Positions 45,285 through 58,550 of a stretch of 64,000 nucleotides of DNA are shown piece by piece (position 1 is the stretch's first letter; each line of letters opens with the position of its first letter). Below the pieces are notes generated by a model, which was not told where the DNA came from, made no database searches, and was given only the letters and a program-made list of their open reading frames with translations. A program made the position numbers and the translations under genes. Where the stretch lies: NCBI GenBank assembly GCA_947623455.1, contig OX392530.1, positions 1,401,501 to 1,465,500 on the forward strand, given 5' to 3'. Origin of the DNA: Mimachlamys varia (lineage: Eukaryota; Mollusca; Bivalvia; Pectinida; Pectinidae).

Positions 45285-46480
45285 CACAGGGGCCGGGTAA
45301 TTTGTTACAGCTAGTTTTGGACCTAAACTAGGGTGGTTCGATTTTACACATTTGGGGGTTTAGATCATTTTCGATAAAAATGCCTCCTCAACAGACGCTC
45401 GTCTTACCACAGGGACCTGGGAATTTGTTAGAGCTAGTTTTGGACCTAAAATAATGTGTTTAGAGTAAGTATACCTCCCACAACGAAGTTAATGGGGGTC
45501 GGCTGGAATCACACTGTTTGTTTGTCTGGATGTCTGTCATCCGCAGTGACTTGTCCGGAGATCTCGTTAACTGACAGGCAGATTTCGATGAAACTTCACA
45601 TGAATGATCAGTATGCTATGTAGTTGTGCATTGCATCGGCACTTTTATTTCGGATTTCGACCCCTTTTAGAGTTATTAATTTTTACCCACACTTTGAGTG
45701 CAATTTAACTTTGAAAATTTCATTTAAATGGTATGACCCACATTGCAGACCCTTGTCTAACACCAGTTGATATTTAGAAAAATGTTTCATTCTCTTACAA
45801 TGTCAGTGGGAGCATTCATGTCACACTGATATATCCTGTTCATATTTCAACTCATATTTCATATTTCAATTCATTTTAATGGAGATATTCCCTTGATGCA
45901 AAATAAATTGTCCAGAAAATCTGTCTTATCTTACAGGTCATCATATCTTATGTAGTTGGGCATTGGCATTTTAATTTCAGATTTAGACCCACTTAAAGGG
46001 AGTTATGGCCCTTTATGGTAAATAACTTTTTTCAGATCGTCATCACTCTTAAAGACCCAATATACGTAACTTTAAGAAACTTATCGTGATTCTGAAAATT
46101 CAGAAGAAATTCAGTTGATAACCATGCAAAATTAAGCCTAAAATGAAGTAAACCTGAGCGATAACTAACAAAAAAACTCTTGACAGAAAAACCCAAAGAT
46201 CTTAACTAAATCTATAAAAATCAAAAGTTATTAGACTTGATTTTCGCTTCAAGTTTTGCCGAAAGTTACATTGTACGTATATTGGGCCTTTAGTGTAAAA
46301 TTCAAGATGAAGAATTTCTCAAGAAATTCCCATTTCTGTAAGTTTGACCGTCAATGTTAGTAAAGGATTAAAAACTACCAGTCTTCGTGGGGTATTACTA
46401 ATCCTATGGATAACAGTTCTAGTTTCACTTGTTTAGGTCCAAAACTAGCTATAACTTATTCTCGGGTCCCTGTGGTACGG
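45285..46480. repeat. Repeat-rich block with three copies of a short motif
   Basis: AGCTAGTTTTGGACCTAAA follows a GGGACC or GGGGCC motif at 45285-45330 and 45410-45450 (plus) and 46432-46475 (minus). 45466-45535 matches, inverted, the sequence at 63890-63975 (AACGAAGTTA...GGGGG and DNA rich in GACAGA). Confidence 0.55.
46049..46292 (+). mobile_element. TTAA-flanked MITE, internally deleted copy
   Basis: Both ends present (TTAAAGACCCAATATACGTA ... TATTGGGCCTTTA) but only ~240 bp long; about 150 bp of the middle are missing. Confidence 0.78.
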
Positions 46481-46632
46481 GTGGGTGTCGACAAAGCTTG
46501 ACTAGGCGTGGTATCGTGATAACCCGGATGTAACACGGGGTCACCATCACTGTCAACTGGTGTTCGATCTCTATCTCCTAATGATGAACTGTTGTACGGG
46601 CTAGTTAGGTTGTGGACAAAAGGTGACCCACG
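46456..46632 (-). CDS. Possible terminal exon of an unidentified gene
   Basis: Minus frame of 58 codons after a TATTGACAG acceptor, ending in TAA inside the short repeat motif. It reads S-R-G-S-P-F-V-H-N-L-T-S-P-Y-N-S-S, then D-R-D-R-T-P-V-D-S-D-G-D-P-V: polar, Ser/Pro/Asp-rich, more protein-like than random AT-rich frames. No upstream exon found and no family recognised. Confidence 0.22.
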   Translation of the reverse strand, partial: RGSPFVHNLTSPYNSSSLGDRDRTPVDSDGDPVLHPGYHDTTPSQALSTPTRTTGTRE

Positions 46633-47499
46633 AGAAACTGTCAATAAGACATCTGTCTACTGTCTGTTGACTTTTGCAATGATAAATCTGTAGGAAGTTT
46701 TTAAACACTCTGAAGGGCTTCCTTATCGGACGTAACAAAGACGTCAAACAGAGACCGGGAAATAGGTCAGAGTTTACTTTATAAGGGTTCTTCCTCTGTT
46801 GATTTCAAATTGCATAAAAATATACCTAATTATAGAAGGCGGTTGCTTATCATGTTATCGAGCTCTGAGTTTATTTATATTTAACAATATATCAATGTTT
46901 CCGAATTTCTTTAAAATCACATTGAATCCAAGTTGAATAACATAGCGTTCGAATTTTATCAAATTACGAAAAGATATTATCTAAAAACAACTTACTAAAA
47001 ATCCATGTACCAGGTATATGGATAAGATAAAGGTAAGGTATTTAAAATATCGCATGAGAAACGGTCCATAGAAAAAAAAAGTTGTTTGGGGGTATCATAT
47101 TCGAAAACATCTTTCAACGACCTTTTCAAATGGCAACCGAAAGAAAGGTTTTACACTAGTTCCATAATATGGCTGCCCTTTGAAAAACGTTGCGGTCAGT
47201 ATGTTTTGGGAATGTTTTTGAACTGAAATTTGTGATCTTATTGGGGTATGTTAGCATCCTTTCCATGATAATTGGACAAGGATACATGGACACGTTATGT
47301 GAAACCTCTCAACAAAGTAGGTCTAACTCCCGTAGTTGAGATATATTCAACAATGCCGAAGACCTTATAAATGAAGACAGTAGAGCACTATAACTATCGT
47401 ACACTTAGGCCTATATCTGATGCGCTCAACTGCTCCGCTAATGTGCAAGAAGAGTTGGCTGTTGTGCACAGTTAAACTTTACTTTTGTAATGGTTTCAC
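46633..47499. other. Intergenic, nothing recognised
   Basis: No exon, repeat array or mobile element seen. Confidence 0.4.
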
Positions 47500-47992
47500 T
47501 ATGTTATTGTACATGGTTTAACAATGTAATTGTACATGGTTTAACACTGTTATTGTACATGGTTTAACAATGTAATTGTACATGGTTTAACACTGTTATT
47601 GTACATGGTTTAACAATGTAATTGTACATGGTTTAACACTGTTATTGTACATGGTTTAACAATGTAAATTGTACATGGGTTAACAATGTTATTGTACATG
47701 GTTTAACCGTGCTATTGTACATGGTTTAACAATGTAACTGTACATGGTTTAACAATGTAATTGTACATGGTGTAACCGTGCTGTTGTACATGGTTTAACA
47801 ATGTAATTGTACATGGTTTAACACTGTTATTGTACATGGTTTAACCGTGCTGTTGTACATGGTTTAACAATGTAACTGTACATGGTTTAACAATGTAATT
47901 GTACATGGTTTAACAATGTAATTGTACATGGTTTAACCGTGCTGTTGTACATGGTTTAACAATGTTATTGTACATGGTTTTACCGTGTATGT
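47500..47992. repeat. 23-bp minisatellite, about 21 copies
   Basis: Unit TGTACATGGTTTAACAATGT plus AAT, with AACACTGTTAT and AACCGTGCTGT variants alternating in higher-order order. Confidence 0.93.
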
Positions 47993-49897
47993 TTTAACTG
48001 CCTTTGATGTTTGCTACTTGATATTTGACCGACAAGTTGCTTACTACTAGTATTCAATATTGGGCTTACACAACGTTGGGCTGGGCCCGTTACTAGGCTT
48101 GTTTGATATTCATGACTATCATGATTAGTTTTGTGATATTTTTTTATGGATATATTTATCATATTACAGTCTTACCATCTCGTAACATGCACTGTTACAG
48201 TAAAATATACATAAAACATAGGACGAACGCCACTTTTAGAGAGTTACGAGGCACTATAAATATTTCGAATGCATTTAAATGCACTTCACTTCAAAAGAAA
48301 CTTGCTTTGAAAAGGCTATAGAAAGGAGAAGCTAATACATAAAACATATTGCAGTTACATATTTCCCTGTAAAATGGTCAGTGATATATTAAATTATTAC
48401 GTCAATCATTGATAGCTACTAGACCTGTGACACTATCTTTAACACAGTTCTCGTTCGCTAACAAAATGGATTTTCTAAAAACAAATCATAAAACAATTAT
48501 CAATGTGTTTTTGCTCTATTACATAAAGTTTCACGTATGTTATCATATATTGGATAATTTAGGTATTATGTGTTCCACATCCTCGACTAGGTCCTCCACC
48601 TAAACCCTAACAGTGCGTCGTCTGCGGATCTCGCATACAAAAAGACATCAGCTGTATCTCAGGTGAAATATACCCAGTGGGGAACTTTTCTATTTTCAAT
48701 ATTTTTTATTTTTCGTTTTCAACTCGCCAAGTCGTGTTGTTACAGGTATTGTGCCACATTACCATTTCTATGTCATAACAGGGCATCGTCTAAAGATCTC
48801 GCACACAAAAGGGCATCTTACAACGATACCCAAGACTAACGATTCCCTTTGTGTGAAGCTCGGCACAAACCCTTTAGGTTGGTTATATATGGATACCAAG
48901 CTTGCTGAATATTTGGTCAGAATAAGCCACCACCTTCATGCTGCTACCTGACCTGACCACTCTGTTCTACTGTTTATATATCGGCATGTTGTCGCGATAG
49001 TCCGGAGGCCCAGGAAGATAGGACGATTACCTAGCCCGGGTGTGTACACAGTCTCGGGCATGTCTTTGTCCGTATCACTTCTCTTATTGAATACATGTCC
49101 GTATCTCTCCTACCAATCCCCGTGTGAGGGTTACTGGCACAAGGCAATACGGGTATCAGAAATTAAATATAATTTGACGACAAGTTGAGATAAATGATTG
49201 TTCCCTATCATGGTCTACGGTGTCACATCGTAAGCTGTCGTCCCTGTATACTATAGGAGCTGGCTGGCATGTGGAACTGGGCTGTTTAGGGTGGACACAG
49301 TTAAACACTGTTCATTTATAACTAATTGGTTGAGTCATGAAACCCATGACGTGTTTGCATTAATACGAATAGGGGCATGAAAAACTTTGTTTCACCTATA
49401 TTTGCACCCGATTTACACGTGTTCTATACATTTGTATATTCCATTTCTTCTGGTATGTTCGTTTCACTTGTGACGTTTGTATCATGGAAGATCAATCTTC
49501 GACATTTAAGATAAAATTGTTTGCAGACTTATCAATGACCAACAATGAATTTATAATCAATAGCAGGGACGTACAATTTCGATAGAAAAACTTAGTAGGT
49601 GGGATGTGTGTTCGTGGGTGGGGTGAGTTTGGTGTTTCGAGAGTGTGTGTTTATCAAAATAAATATTTTTTGAATCTAGAATATATTGCCTAGTGTGCTA
49701 TTTCATTTCCTTGTTTGGCCCTATTCTAACATGTCACATATTAGATAAATGAGATTATTCAATATTCACGATATCATTTTTTTTCTGCGTAATTGTACCA
49801 AACAGAAAAAGAACAAGAAAGGAATTATGTGTACATTCAACATGTTGACCACTTTGACTTTGTTAGAGACTAATTATTTAATTTGATAAATAAATGT
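47993..49897. other. Intergenic, nothing recognised
   Basis: Only short chance frames; no exon or repeat array seen. Confidence 0.4.
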
Positions 49898-50290
49898 TTA
49901 AAGGCCCAATATACGTAACTTTCGGCAAAACTTGAAGCGAAAATCAAGCCTAATAACTTATTATATTTATAGACTTAGTTAAGACTAGCTGATATCAGCA
50001 ATATTCAAGATGAATTCTTACGCTGTTACCGGTACAGCAGTAATTGAAACTCGGTATTTGTAAACACGCGTCCATTTTGAACCGTCTCCTACCTTCGGTT
50101 TGTTGTTGAAGTGGGCCCCACCTGAACATTTTTCAGTTCTTTGGATTTTTATTTCAAGAGTTTCTTGTTAGTTACCGCTCAGGTTTACTTCGTTTTAGGC
50201 TTATTTTTGCATGGTTATTAACTGGATTTTTTGTTAGAATTTTTCTGAATCACGAAAAAATCCCTGAAGTTACGTATATTGGGCCTTTAA
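49898..50290 (-). mobile_element. TTAA-flanked MITE, copy in reverse orientation
   Basis: Full ~393-bp copy with TTAA at 49898-49901 and 50287-50290; nearly the same sequence as the copies at 57611 and 58551. Confidence 0.88.
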
Positions 50291-50964
50291 AGTTTCTTTA
50301 TCTGACACGATTCTTTTAATGCAATGAAAATAATTTTGAATATTTTTTAAAGGTTTCTGAGAAGTGTGAAACTTTTTGTTTTATGTTTAGATCTTATTGA
50401 TTCCGAAGTCGAGCTGAAGAACAGAAAATGAGTGATTTAAGTTGAAACCGGAAATTACAATGTAAGGATAGAGTAACACCAAACGAAGCGACACAGAGGT
50501 AAGATAGGTTTGTGTGACATTATCGTGAATTTTGTAGATTATTTGAGCAGTTTCTCCTAATCTAGATTTTCTTAAATAGGGGTTCGAATCGACTTTCAGA
50601 GTATACAACAGATTATCAGCTAGAATAAGAGGGTACATCCGTTATATGTATATCCATACCGACTCAAGTCGAGATTTTTCTTGTTTGTCTGCGTCACCAT
50701 GGTGATAAAATGTGTCAAACTGGTCTGTTCTCCATAAGTCTGTACTTTACTGATGGCGCTATTAATCCCAAAACCTATCGTAAACAGCTTGGGCTGTTGA
50801 AAATATGGAATAAACTTTTCGTATGGAGGGCATTACGGAAATTCAATGATTTGTCGTTATTTTCTTCAATATTTGTGTTACATTTTCGCTTGGTTTATTT
50901 TGTTTTATGTTCTTTTAACAGCTTAGATACTTTAGGAACGACCTCCTGTGGTATCCGATGTAAG

Positions 50965-51150
50965 TGCATGTGCCGAGAGCGTGTGTATTTGGGAGGCTGC
51001 GGTATGTTCGTGTAAGCCTCCTTGCGATAATCCGGAACGTGTGCCTATTTAAAGCGCTATCACACAGAAGTATACAGCTAATATCTCAAAGGCCTCTAAC
51101 AGAACACCTATCCCGGGCACATTATGCTGACAAATAATGCTGAGCGTCAA
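50965..51150. repeat. Dispersed repeat B, copy 2
   Basis: Same orientation as the copy at 14900-15065, roughly 80% alike by eye. Confidence 0.65.
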
Positions 51151-51209
51151 ACAAGGAGTACTCATTAGTAAGTATCGGCCAGGGGTCCGGACAAAACGCC
51201 CAATCACAT

Positions 51210-51325
51210 GCGCTTGAATTTGGACCCCGCCCTCTTTACTCGCCAGTTTCTTCTATAACATTAACGGTATTAGAGTAATTGGCGAGTAGAGGGGGCGGGG
51301 TCAAGATTCGAACGCCCGCGTGGCC
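51210..51325. repeat. Foldback, ~38-bp GC-rich arms
   Basis: GACCCCGCCCTCTTTACTCG (51230 region) pairs with CGAGTAGAGGGGGCGGGGTC (51285-51305) around a ~30-bp loop. Confidence 0.82.
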
Positions 51326-52490
51326 CAAATAAAGGTCAAAAGTGAGACAGTGTCAAAAGAGACATTAGGAAGAAAAGAGTTGTTTAAGAAAGGACAGAAT
51401 AAATGAAATCTCCAAATTTTGTCGTTTCTTACGAATCATGCAATGTAACAGTAGAGGAAAAAACTAACGACATTTAATTTCTAGACAGATACTGGCAATC
51501 GACCTGGTCCAGTTCCGCTAATTTCTGCTACTTATTGTTCATATGGTTTTGAAGGGAACTAACTTTTAAAGGGGCTTGGTGTAAGATTTTACAACAAAAT
51601 CGTTCTATGAAATATTGATATTTTTGAATTTTTGACATTTAACATTGTACAACATCAGTTGTTACTAATATATTTTCATAATATTTACAAAATCGGAACA
51701 CGAATTTGTGGATTTTGTATCCATCATCAAATGTACGTTTCACATCACAACGACCACACGGCAACGTCGACATGGTGATCCCCTAACTGTGGCACTTTTA
51801 GGCGACACAAAAATAAGTAATCTGCTGACCATGAATTTAGATACCTCAAAGAGTAAAGCCAGCAGGTTCATTATTAGTTTGAACTCATTTTAAATTCATA
51901 TAATTTATTCAGTTACATTCAAGATGAAATGCATTGAAAAATTCAAATAATAAGGATGAAAAATGTTCATTGTAACTTGACTCTAAACTATGGAATGTCG
52001 GTAGGCGATGCCCAATGCGAAATGATAACTGTCATTCGATAAGTTTTTGCTTCGACAGTGTCGCTTAAGATCTAAAACGTAAAATTCTATTTCCACTTCC
52101 AAAGAGAGATACAATTGAAGATATAAAAAGAAAGAAAAGCAAGAAATTATTTCCTGGGTCGTTTTTTTTTAAAAAAAGTATGAAATGTATACGTAGTTCT
52201 CCTGTTCCGTTCTCCTTTCCTCTAGAGCCGATGATTTTGAAAAATAGAAAATGGAGCATGCTACCGTAATTGTAACCGCTGAAATCCCCATTTCAAAGAA
52301 AGGCAAAAATATAGTTGAGATACCGTCTTCATGAATCAGCCCCAGGAAAAAAATCATAATTTCTATTAACATCAGCAATATCTTGCACCAAAATTCTGTT
52401 CAAGCTAACATACCACCGTACTTCCGATATAAAAATACACCGATCATTTCCTACAGTTATTCTATACCTATTGCACCAAAGCTTTTCAAT
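51326..52490. other. Intergenic, nothing recognised
   Basis: AT-rich, no supported coding region. Confidence 0.4.
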
Positions 52491-52696
52491 TACAAGCAAA
52501 CATTGCAACAATTGAATATGTTCAAGTTCAAGTTCTTTATTTGCTAAAGTTTTACAACTTATGGCAATACACATATAGAAATCTAGGACACACTCACACA
52601 AACTATCACTCGTCCTCTCTTTCATCATCTTTACATGAAGTTACCCCCACCCTCACACATCATCAATTAACTCCCTAATCAACTAAACCCCCACAT

Positions 52697-52705
52697 CAAT
52701 CCACA

Positions 52706-52744
<39 letters not shown>

Positions 52745-52767
52745 TCCATTCATTCATTCATTCATTA
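52697..52767. repeat. ATC then ATTC microsatellite
   Basis: About 13 CAT units then CCAT and TTCA units. Confidence 0.9.
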
Positions 52768-52949
52768 TCATCATCCAAGCTAGCAATACTCTTCACTATA
52801 TTCACTCTAGGAAACTCACATACAACTTAATAAACATAATAATAGGTTATTTGAAATGTTATACAATATAATAATTTCAAAAGGATATATGTGACATATT
52901 TGTTTACATAACCTGTTCTAGAGGTGACCTCTTAATAAGTTAGATCTAC

Positions 52950-54902
52950 GTTTAACTTATTTACTTAATATGGATGACCTTAGAATGACTCCTCTTTCAG
53001 CATGTTCATGTTCTTCATCTCAATATTGCTATGGTCCAGCTGGACACAAGGTAACTGGTAATCTGAATATTATCCCCAACATAACGCTTCGGGGGCGTTT
53101 CATGAAAGGTCCTAAGTATCGCGAGAATCCATCCATCAATTGGAATGTGAATTTCAAGATTCTTATGGGCGGAAGATTACTCCAGACAATGCACTAAACG
53201 TGAACATGCTGAATTGGATTCACTTTCAAAGTGGATGAAGTCTATCAGGTCCTCTATTTCAGAAAATTTTAAGCAATTTGCGTCACAAAATGAAAACTAA
53301 ACACAAGTCGATATTTCTTGACCCCGATTTTTGAACAACACTCAACAATCTAAATGATAAGTATGTGGTTGTGTCTGCAGACAAAGCATCTAACAACTTG
53401 GTCATTGTTTGCAAACGCTATTACATTCATTGCTTGCAAATAGAACTAGGCCTGCTTGATAACCTAGGAAACCCTACTTACACATTGACCGGTTTTTCGA
53501 AAGATGAAATATTGTCTTACCATGCTTCTGTATTACAATCTTTCAAAGTACCGGTCAATGAGCAAGACGCTGACCTACCTCGTCTTTATTGGATACCGAA
53601 ACTACACAAGGATCCTTATAAGCAACGTTTTATCGCTGGCTCTGCTAATTGCTCGACCAAGCCAGTATCAAAACTTCTTACTACCATTCTTAGTAACATA
53701 AATTCAGGGTTTCAGTCTTATTGTGACACTGTATACTCCAGAAGTGGCATTAATGGGGTGTGGATTTTGAAAAAAAAACCTCAAAAGATCTTACCACATA
53801 CCATATACCCAACTGAAAGAACGTCTTCGGTCTCTCATTATGAGAGCTTTCTTTTCCAAGAAAGGCGGACGACGATACAAATACATGGTAGTGAGCTATC
53901 TTGGAGCAAACTTTGTGAAAAACACGACAAAAGCTAAGAGGAAATATACTGAAGACGATATAGTAAGGATGATTGAATTCCTGGTCGACAGTATTTTTGT
54001 TGAGTTCGGAGGAAAGATTTTCCAGCAGACTGTTGGCATTCCAATGGGAACAAACTATGCTCCACTCTTACCTGACTTGTTTTTGTTTTCATACGATGCT
54101 GACTTTGTGGAAGAGCTAATCAGGACAGGTAACAAAAACCTTGCCAAATCTTTCAATTTCACTTTCAGATATATCGACGATGTTTGTTGTCTATAAACAA
54201 CAAGCCGTTTGCTGACCACGTCGATCGTATATACCCTTCTGAACTTTAAATAAAGTACACAACAGACTCTTCTACGTCAGCTGCTTACCTCGATCTCTAC
54301 TTAAACTACGACCAACATGGACAGCTTACTACTAAGCTTTACGATAACCGTGATGATTTCAATTTTCCGATCGTGAACTTTCCATTTCTAGATAGTAACT
54401 TCCCTGCTTCTCCAACTTATGGTGTTAACATGTCACGGTTGATTCGATATTCTAGAGCTTGCTCAATATTGTGATTTTCGTGATCAATGTCGACAGCTGA
54501 CAAACATATTAACAACACAAGGATTCGAGAAATTCAGTTTGATCAGAGCTATAGGCAATTTTTATGGTCGCCATCTTTGTCTTATTGAGAAATATTCTGT
54601 ATCTTTAAGTGATATGAAGACGGAGTTTTTGAATATGCTCATTAGTGTGTTTATTTGTTGTAATTGACAATGATACTCGGTTCTTATTTTGAGAATTTGG
54701 TGTTTACTTGGATGTGACAAAGATTAACATGGCGGGTGTCGTCGATGAAGCAGAAGACGCTTACGCTTCCGGAACACCTGGTCTTATTTTCTTGAACTTT
54801 AACAAGGGTCACCATGTACATATTTCCTTTGTTCATATTTTGCCCCTGGTTTAATCGATTTCGAGTTAGGATTATGGTTTTGTTGACGCTTCGGTATTCT
54901 CT
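52950..54902 (+). pseudogene. Penelope-like retroelement, broken reverse transcriptase and 3' tail
   Basis: Recognisable protein blocks lie in several frames: 52970-53194 (Y-G-P-A-G-H-K-V-T-G, K-G-P-K-Y-R-E), 53365-53760 (A-D-K-A-S-N-N, L-Y-W-I-P-K-L-H-K, S-R-S-G-I-N) and 53840-54196 (G-I-P-M-G-T-N-Y-A-P-L-L, then F-R-Y-I-D-D-V at 54164-54184), continuing to about 54450. P-K-L-H-K and M-G-T-N-x-A-P-L are typical of Penelope-type reverse transcriptases. At least three frameshifts and stop codons make it inactive. No GIY-YIG endonuclease part was recognised. The ~400-bp non-coding tail (54500-54902) is the segment scattered elsewhere in the window. Confidence 0.85.
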
Positions 54903-55132
54903 AATTTATTTTCAAACTAATACTTTACATCTATGATTTAAAAAATTCCAAGATCAATGATAACAAAAAATGGTTACGTTGACAACTCTACAAAGACAAT
55001 GAAGATTTTTCCGCAATAACGAAGGATGATTAGTTTTCACATGCTCACTGACCCCCGCATGTCCAATTTCGTTGCTGAGATGTGATGATGAAATCAACAA
55101 TTAACGAATATACATTGTAGCATGGCACTGAG

Positions 55133-55245
55133 GGCAATATAGGAGTTTATGGTCACCCAAAAGTATGTATATGGACCGAAGCGAAGATAAGGTCCATATA
55201 CATAATTTTGGGTGACTGACCAGTCCTTAAACTCCCATATTGCCC
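55133..55245. repeat. Foldback, ~45-bp arms
   Basis: GGGCAATATAGGAGTTTATG / CACCCAAAAGTATGTATATG pairs with CATATACATAATTTTGGGTG / TAAACTCCCATATTGCCC around a short GAAGCGAAG loop. Confidence 0.88.
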
Positions 55246-56539
55246 GAAGTGACATGCAATATTTGTTATAGTATACCGAATCTACCTAACGCGACCACGC
55301 AACGCAAATCTATCACAGTCAGAAACCGTTTTTCCAGTGTCTGGAATAATGACGTCACTACATTGTATATAACGTCATCCTGGAATTATATAGTGTCGGC
55401 CCGTAGTCCTTGACTCCTGGCCAATATACCAAAATAGTGACCTGAGCAACCACTAGTGTCATATAGGCACTTAAATGAATTAAGTATAATAGAGCGAAAT
55501 ACAAAACGTTCCTTGGTAACGAAGGAGAAAAACGGAGGACGATCGTAACAAAGTGGGAATAATTTTGAAAATGGACAAAACATACCTTATTATAATATAT
55601 ATAACTCAAATGGGCAAAGGAACTAAAATTCATACAAAACCCTTGTTGGGGATGGATGTGATGAGAGAAGAGGAAACGACGGCCTAAACGCTTCACACAT
55701 TTATTTCAACTGCACTTCATCAAACACTGACGACACAGATACACCAAGTTTGGCATCCATAGAAGCAATGTTAGTAACACTATTCCCAACGCCCTCACAG
55801 CCGCAGAAAGTTTATATTAAAACATATAAATGCTACAAGCCATAAAATATTGTTCAACCATGTCCAATAAACACATGTATTACTTTGATGTACTTCGCGT
55901 TTACTTTGGCAATAAAAAATGTATCAAAAATACTGTAAATGTACATATTTTGGTACATTCAAATATCAGTAAATAACCAAATGACCAAATAAACAGTTAT
56001 TAAAGTGAATTTTGTCGCACTCACAAAACTTCCTCTGGAAAGCAATATACAAAATCTGTCGTTACTTACACAATCCTAATTTGACTAAAATAATATTACC
56101 AATAAAATACTGCAAACGCCAAATATTTTAGTCAGCCTTTTAACTGTTCGCGATGTGGAAATTTTCGCGCTGTCGGTCATGCTGTTTTGTACTGTGTACC
56201 TTTAAAACTAGTATACATTGTAAAGTTTGAACAGTGTTTAATATATTCGCGTGTAGGTATATTCGCAGACATTTAATACAAGCGAAATAAGCGAAAATTT
56301 CCATACCACGAAAAATTCCACTTTTACAGAATGTACATTTACAATTCCTCCTGTCGCGATCTTTGTGGTCTTTAAAGCCTCTGTACAGTCCCGTTATCTT
56401 CATTGTTCTCCTCCAATGACTATAGCTTATCTCAGTAACTGTAGGACGATTTGGTTTTCCATATTCAGTTTTTACTTTTGCTGCCCTAGCTGCACAACAG
56501 TGGTTAATTTCCATGTATTTATAAAGCAATCACCTCCAC

Positions 56540-56924
56540 TTAAAGGCCAAATATACGTAACTTCAGAAAAATTTTCGTGATTCTGAAAATTTTATCCAGT
56601 TGATAACCATGCAAAAATAAGCCTAAAACGAAGTAAACCTGACCGGTAACTAACAAGAAACCCTTGACAGAAAAATCCGAAGAATTGAAAATAATTCAGG
56701 TGGGGGCACACTTCAACAACAAGCCGAAGTTTGAAGACAGTTAAAAATGGACGCGAGTTTACAAATACCGAGTTTCGACTGCTGCCGTACCGGTTACCAC
56801 GTAAGAATTCATCTTGAATACTGCTTATATCAGTTAATCTTAACTAAATCTTTAATAATACAAAGTTATAAGGCTTGATTTTCGCTTCAAGTTTTGCCGA
56901 AAGTTACGTATAATGGGCCTTTAA
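56540..56924 (+). mobile_element. TTAA-flanked MITE, diverged copy
   Basis: ~385 bp, TTAA at both ends, ends AAGGCCAAATATACGTAACT and AGTTACGTATAATGGGCCT. Confidence 0.85.
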
Positions 56925-57091
56925 AACAACGTCTCCCCTTTGATTGTTTGTGTCGTATGTCCAGATATCCTACGGAATTCACCTTATAGTGTGACATATC
57001 CATGTCTCCATCCATACCAGAAATGTTCTCTCAGATCTTTGTTTCAGTGAAACCTCGTGACTGAGTTGATTGTCAGAAGCATCATCTACAT

Positions 57092-57121
57092 GTTATTTAT
57101 TTATTTATTTATTTATTTTAT
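57092..57121. repeat. ATTT microsatellite
   Basis: About seven TTTA units. Confidence 0.85.
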
Positions 57122-57610
57122 TTTGAGAGTTTTACGTCCTCACATGGCCTTGCGACCTTCGGTGGACGAGAAAAGATAGGAAAGAGAGTAGAAGGGATAA
57201 AGTATGTAGGAGGAAAGGCAAGGGGAATGGGTTGAGAGGGTAGATATAGGAGTCGTCTGGCCTACCAACCTACATAGGGGCGCTATTATTTTGAAGACGA
57301 ACCCTTTGCCTAAAAATTCCTACCTAAATTTCGGAAGTTTGCCGGTCGTACCAAGATGACTTAGCGCGAATGGAAGATGACCGAGAGTGAGACGAGTCTG
57401 TTCCCAGATAAAAAAAAACCCGAAAAAACCGTCGATCCGCACCGACCTGGCCGCCCAGGGTTTACTATCGAATTTGGTATTATCTATCATTTTGGATGTC
57501 CGCCAAAATAGCTAATCTACATGTACATCTCCTTCCTAATTAGATGTGACCTCGTCTGGGTAAGGTATTCTCCGAATTATATTTCCGTACAGAAAAGTGG
57601 CCCCGGGTCG

Positions 57611-58003
57611 TTAAAGGCCCAATATACGTAACTTCAGGAATTTTTTCGTGATTCAGAAAAATTCTGACAAAAAATCCAGTTAATAACCATGCAAAAATAA
57701 GCCTTAAACGAAGTAAACCTGAGCGGTAACTAACAAGAAACTCTTGAAATAAAAATCCAAAGAACTGAAAAATATTCAGGTGGGGCCCACTTCAACAACA
57801 AACCGAAGGTAGGAGACGGTTCAAAATGGACGCGTGTTTACAAATACCGAGTTTCAATTACTGCTGAACCGGTAACAGCGTAAGAATTCATCTTGAATAT
57901 TGCTGATATCAGCTAGTCTTAAATAAGTCTATAAATATAATAAGTTATTAGGCTTGATTTTCGCTTCAAGTTTTGCCGAAAGTTACGTATATTGGGCCTT
58001 TAA
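57611..58003 (+). mobile_element. TTAA-flanked MITE, full copy
   Basis: 393 bp with TTAA at 57611 and 58000; almost identical to the reverse copies at 58551-58933 and 49898-50290. Confidence 0.9.
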
Positions 58004-58149
58004 GAGGTTTAACCCAGCACAATTGTTTGAGTTTCTGTCAGTATATAAAAACAATGTTTATATATATGGAGCCGCGGCCCATTACAGAATGTACATTACT
58101 GTAATGGGAGGCTCATTTCACACATGATCTCTACAAAAATCAATACTTC

Positions 58150-58506
58150 AGGAAATTTAAGGAAATTTTTCGGGATTCTGAAAAGAATCCAGTTGATCAG
58201 CATGCAAAAATAAGCCTAAAACGAAGTAAACCTGAGCGGTAACTAACAAGAAACTCTTAACAGAACAATCCAAAGAATTGAAAATAAATCAGGTGGGGCC
58301 CCACTTCAACAACAAGCCGAAGGTAGAAGACAGTTCGAAATGGACGCGTGTTTACAAATACCGTGTTTCAACTTCTGCTGTACCGATAACCGCGTAAGAA
58401 TTCATCTTGAATATTGCTGATATAAGTTAATCTTAACTAAATCTATAAATATAATGAGTTATTAGGCTTGATTTTCGCTTCAAGTTTTGCCGAAAGTTAC
58501 GTATAC
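58150..58506 (+). mobile_element. MITE copy with both ends lost
   Basis: Same internal sequence (CATGCAAAAATAAGCCTAAA ... CAAGTTTTGCCGAAAGTTAC) but no TTAA or terminal AGGCCCAATA. Confidence 0.82.
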
Positions 58507-58550
58507 GATAGACAATTACATATATTACATTAATTAGATATTAAAGGCCT

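Noticed and set aside
50387..50638. Minus frame of 83 codons with protein-like stretches (R-L-G-E-T-A-Q-I-I-Y-K-I)
   Set aside because: No acceptor or donor fits, and an in-frame stop lies just upstream; at most an exon relic.
53365..54196. Functional reverse transcriptase gene
   Set aside because: Conserved blocks fall in different frames with stops between; treated as a pseudogene.
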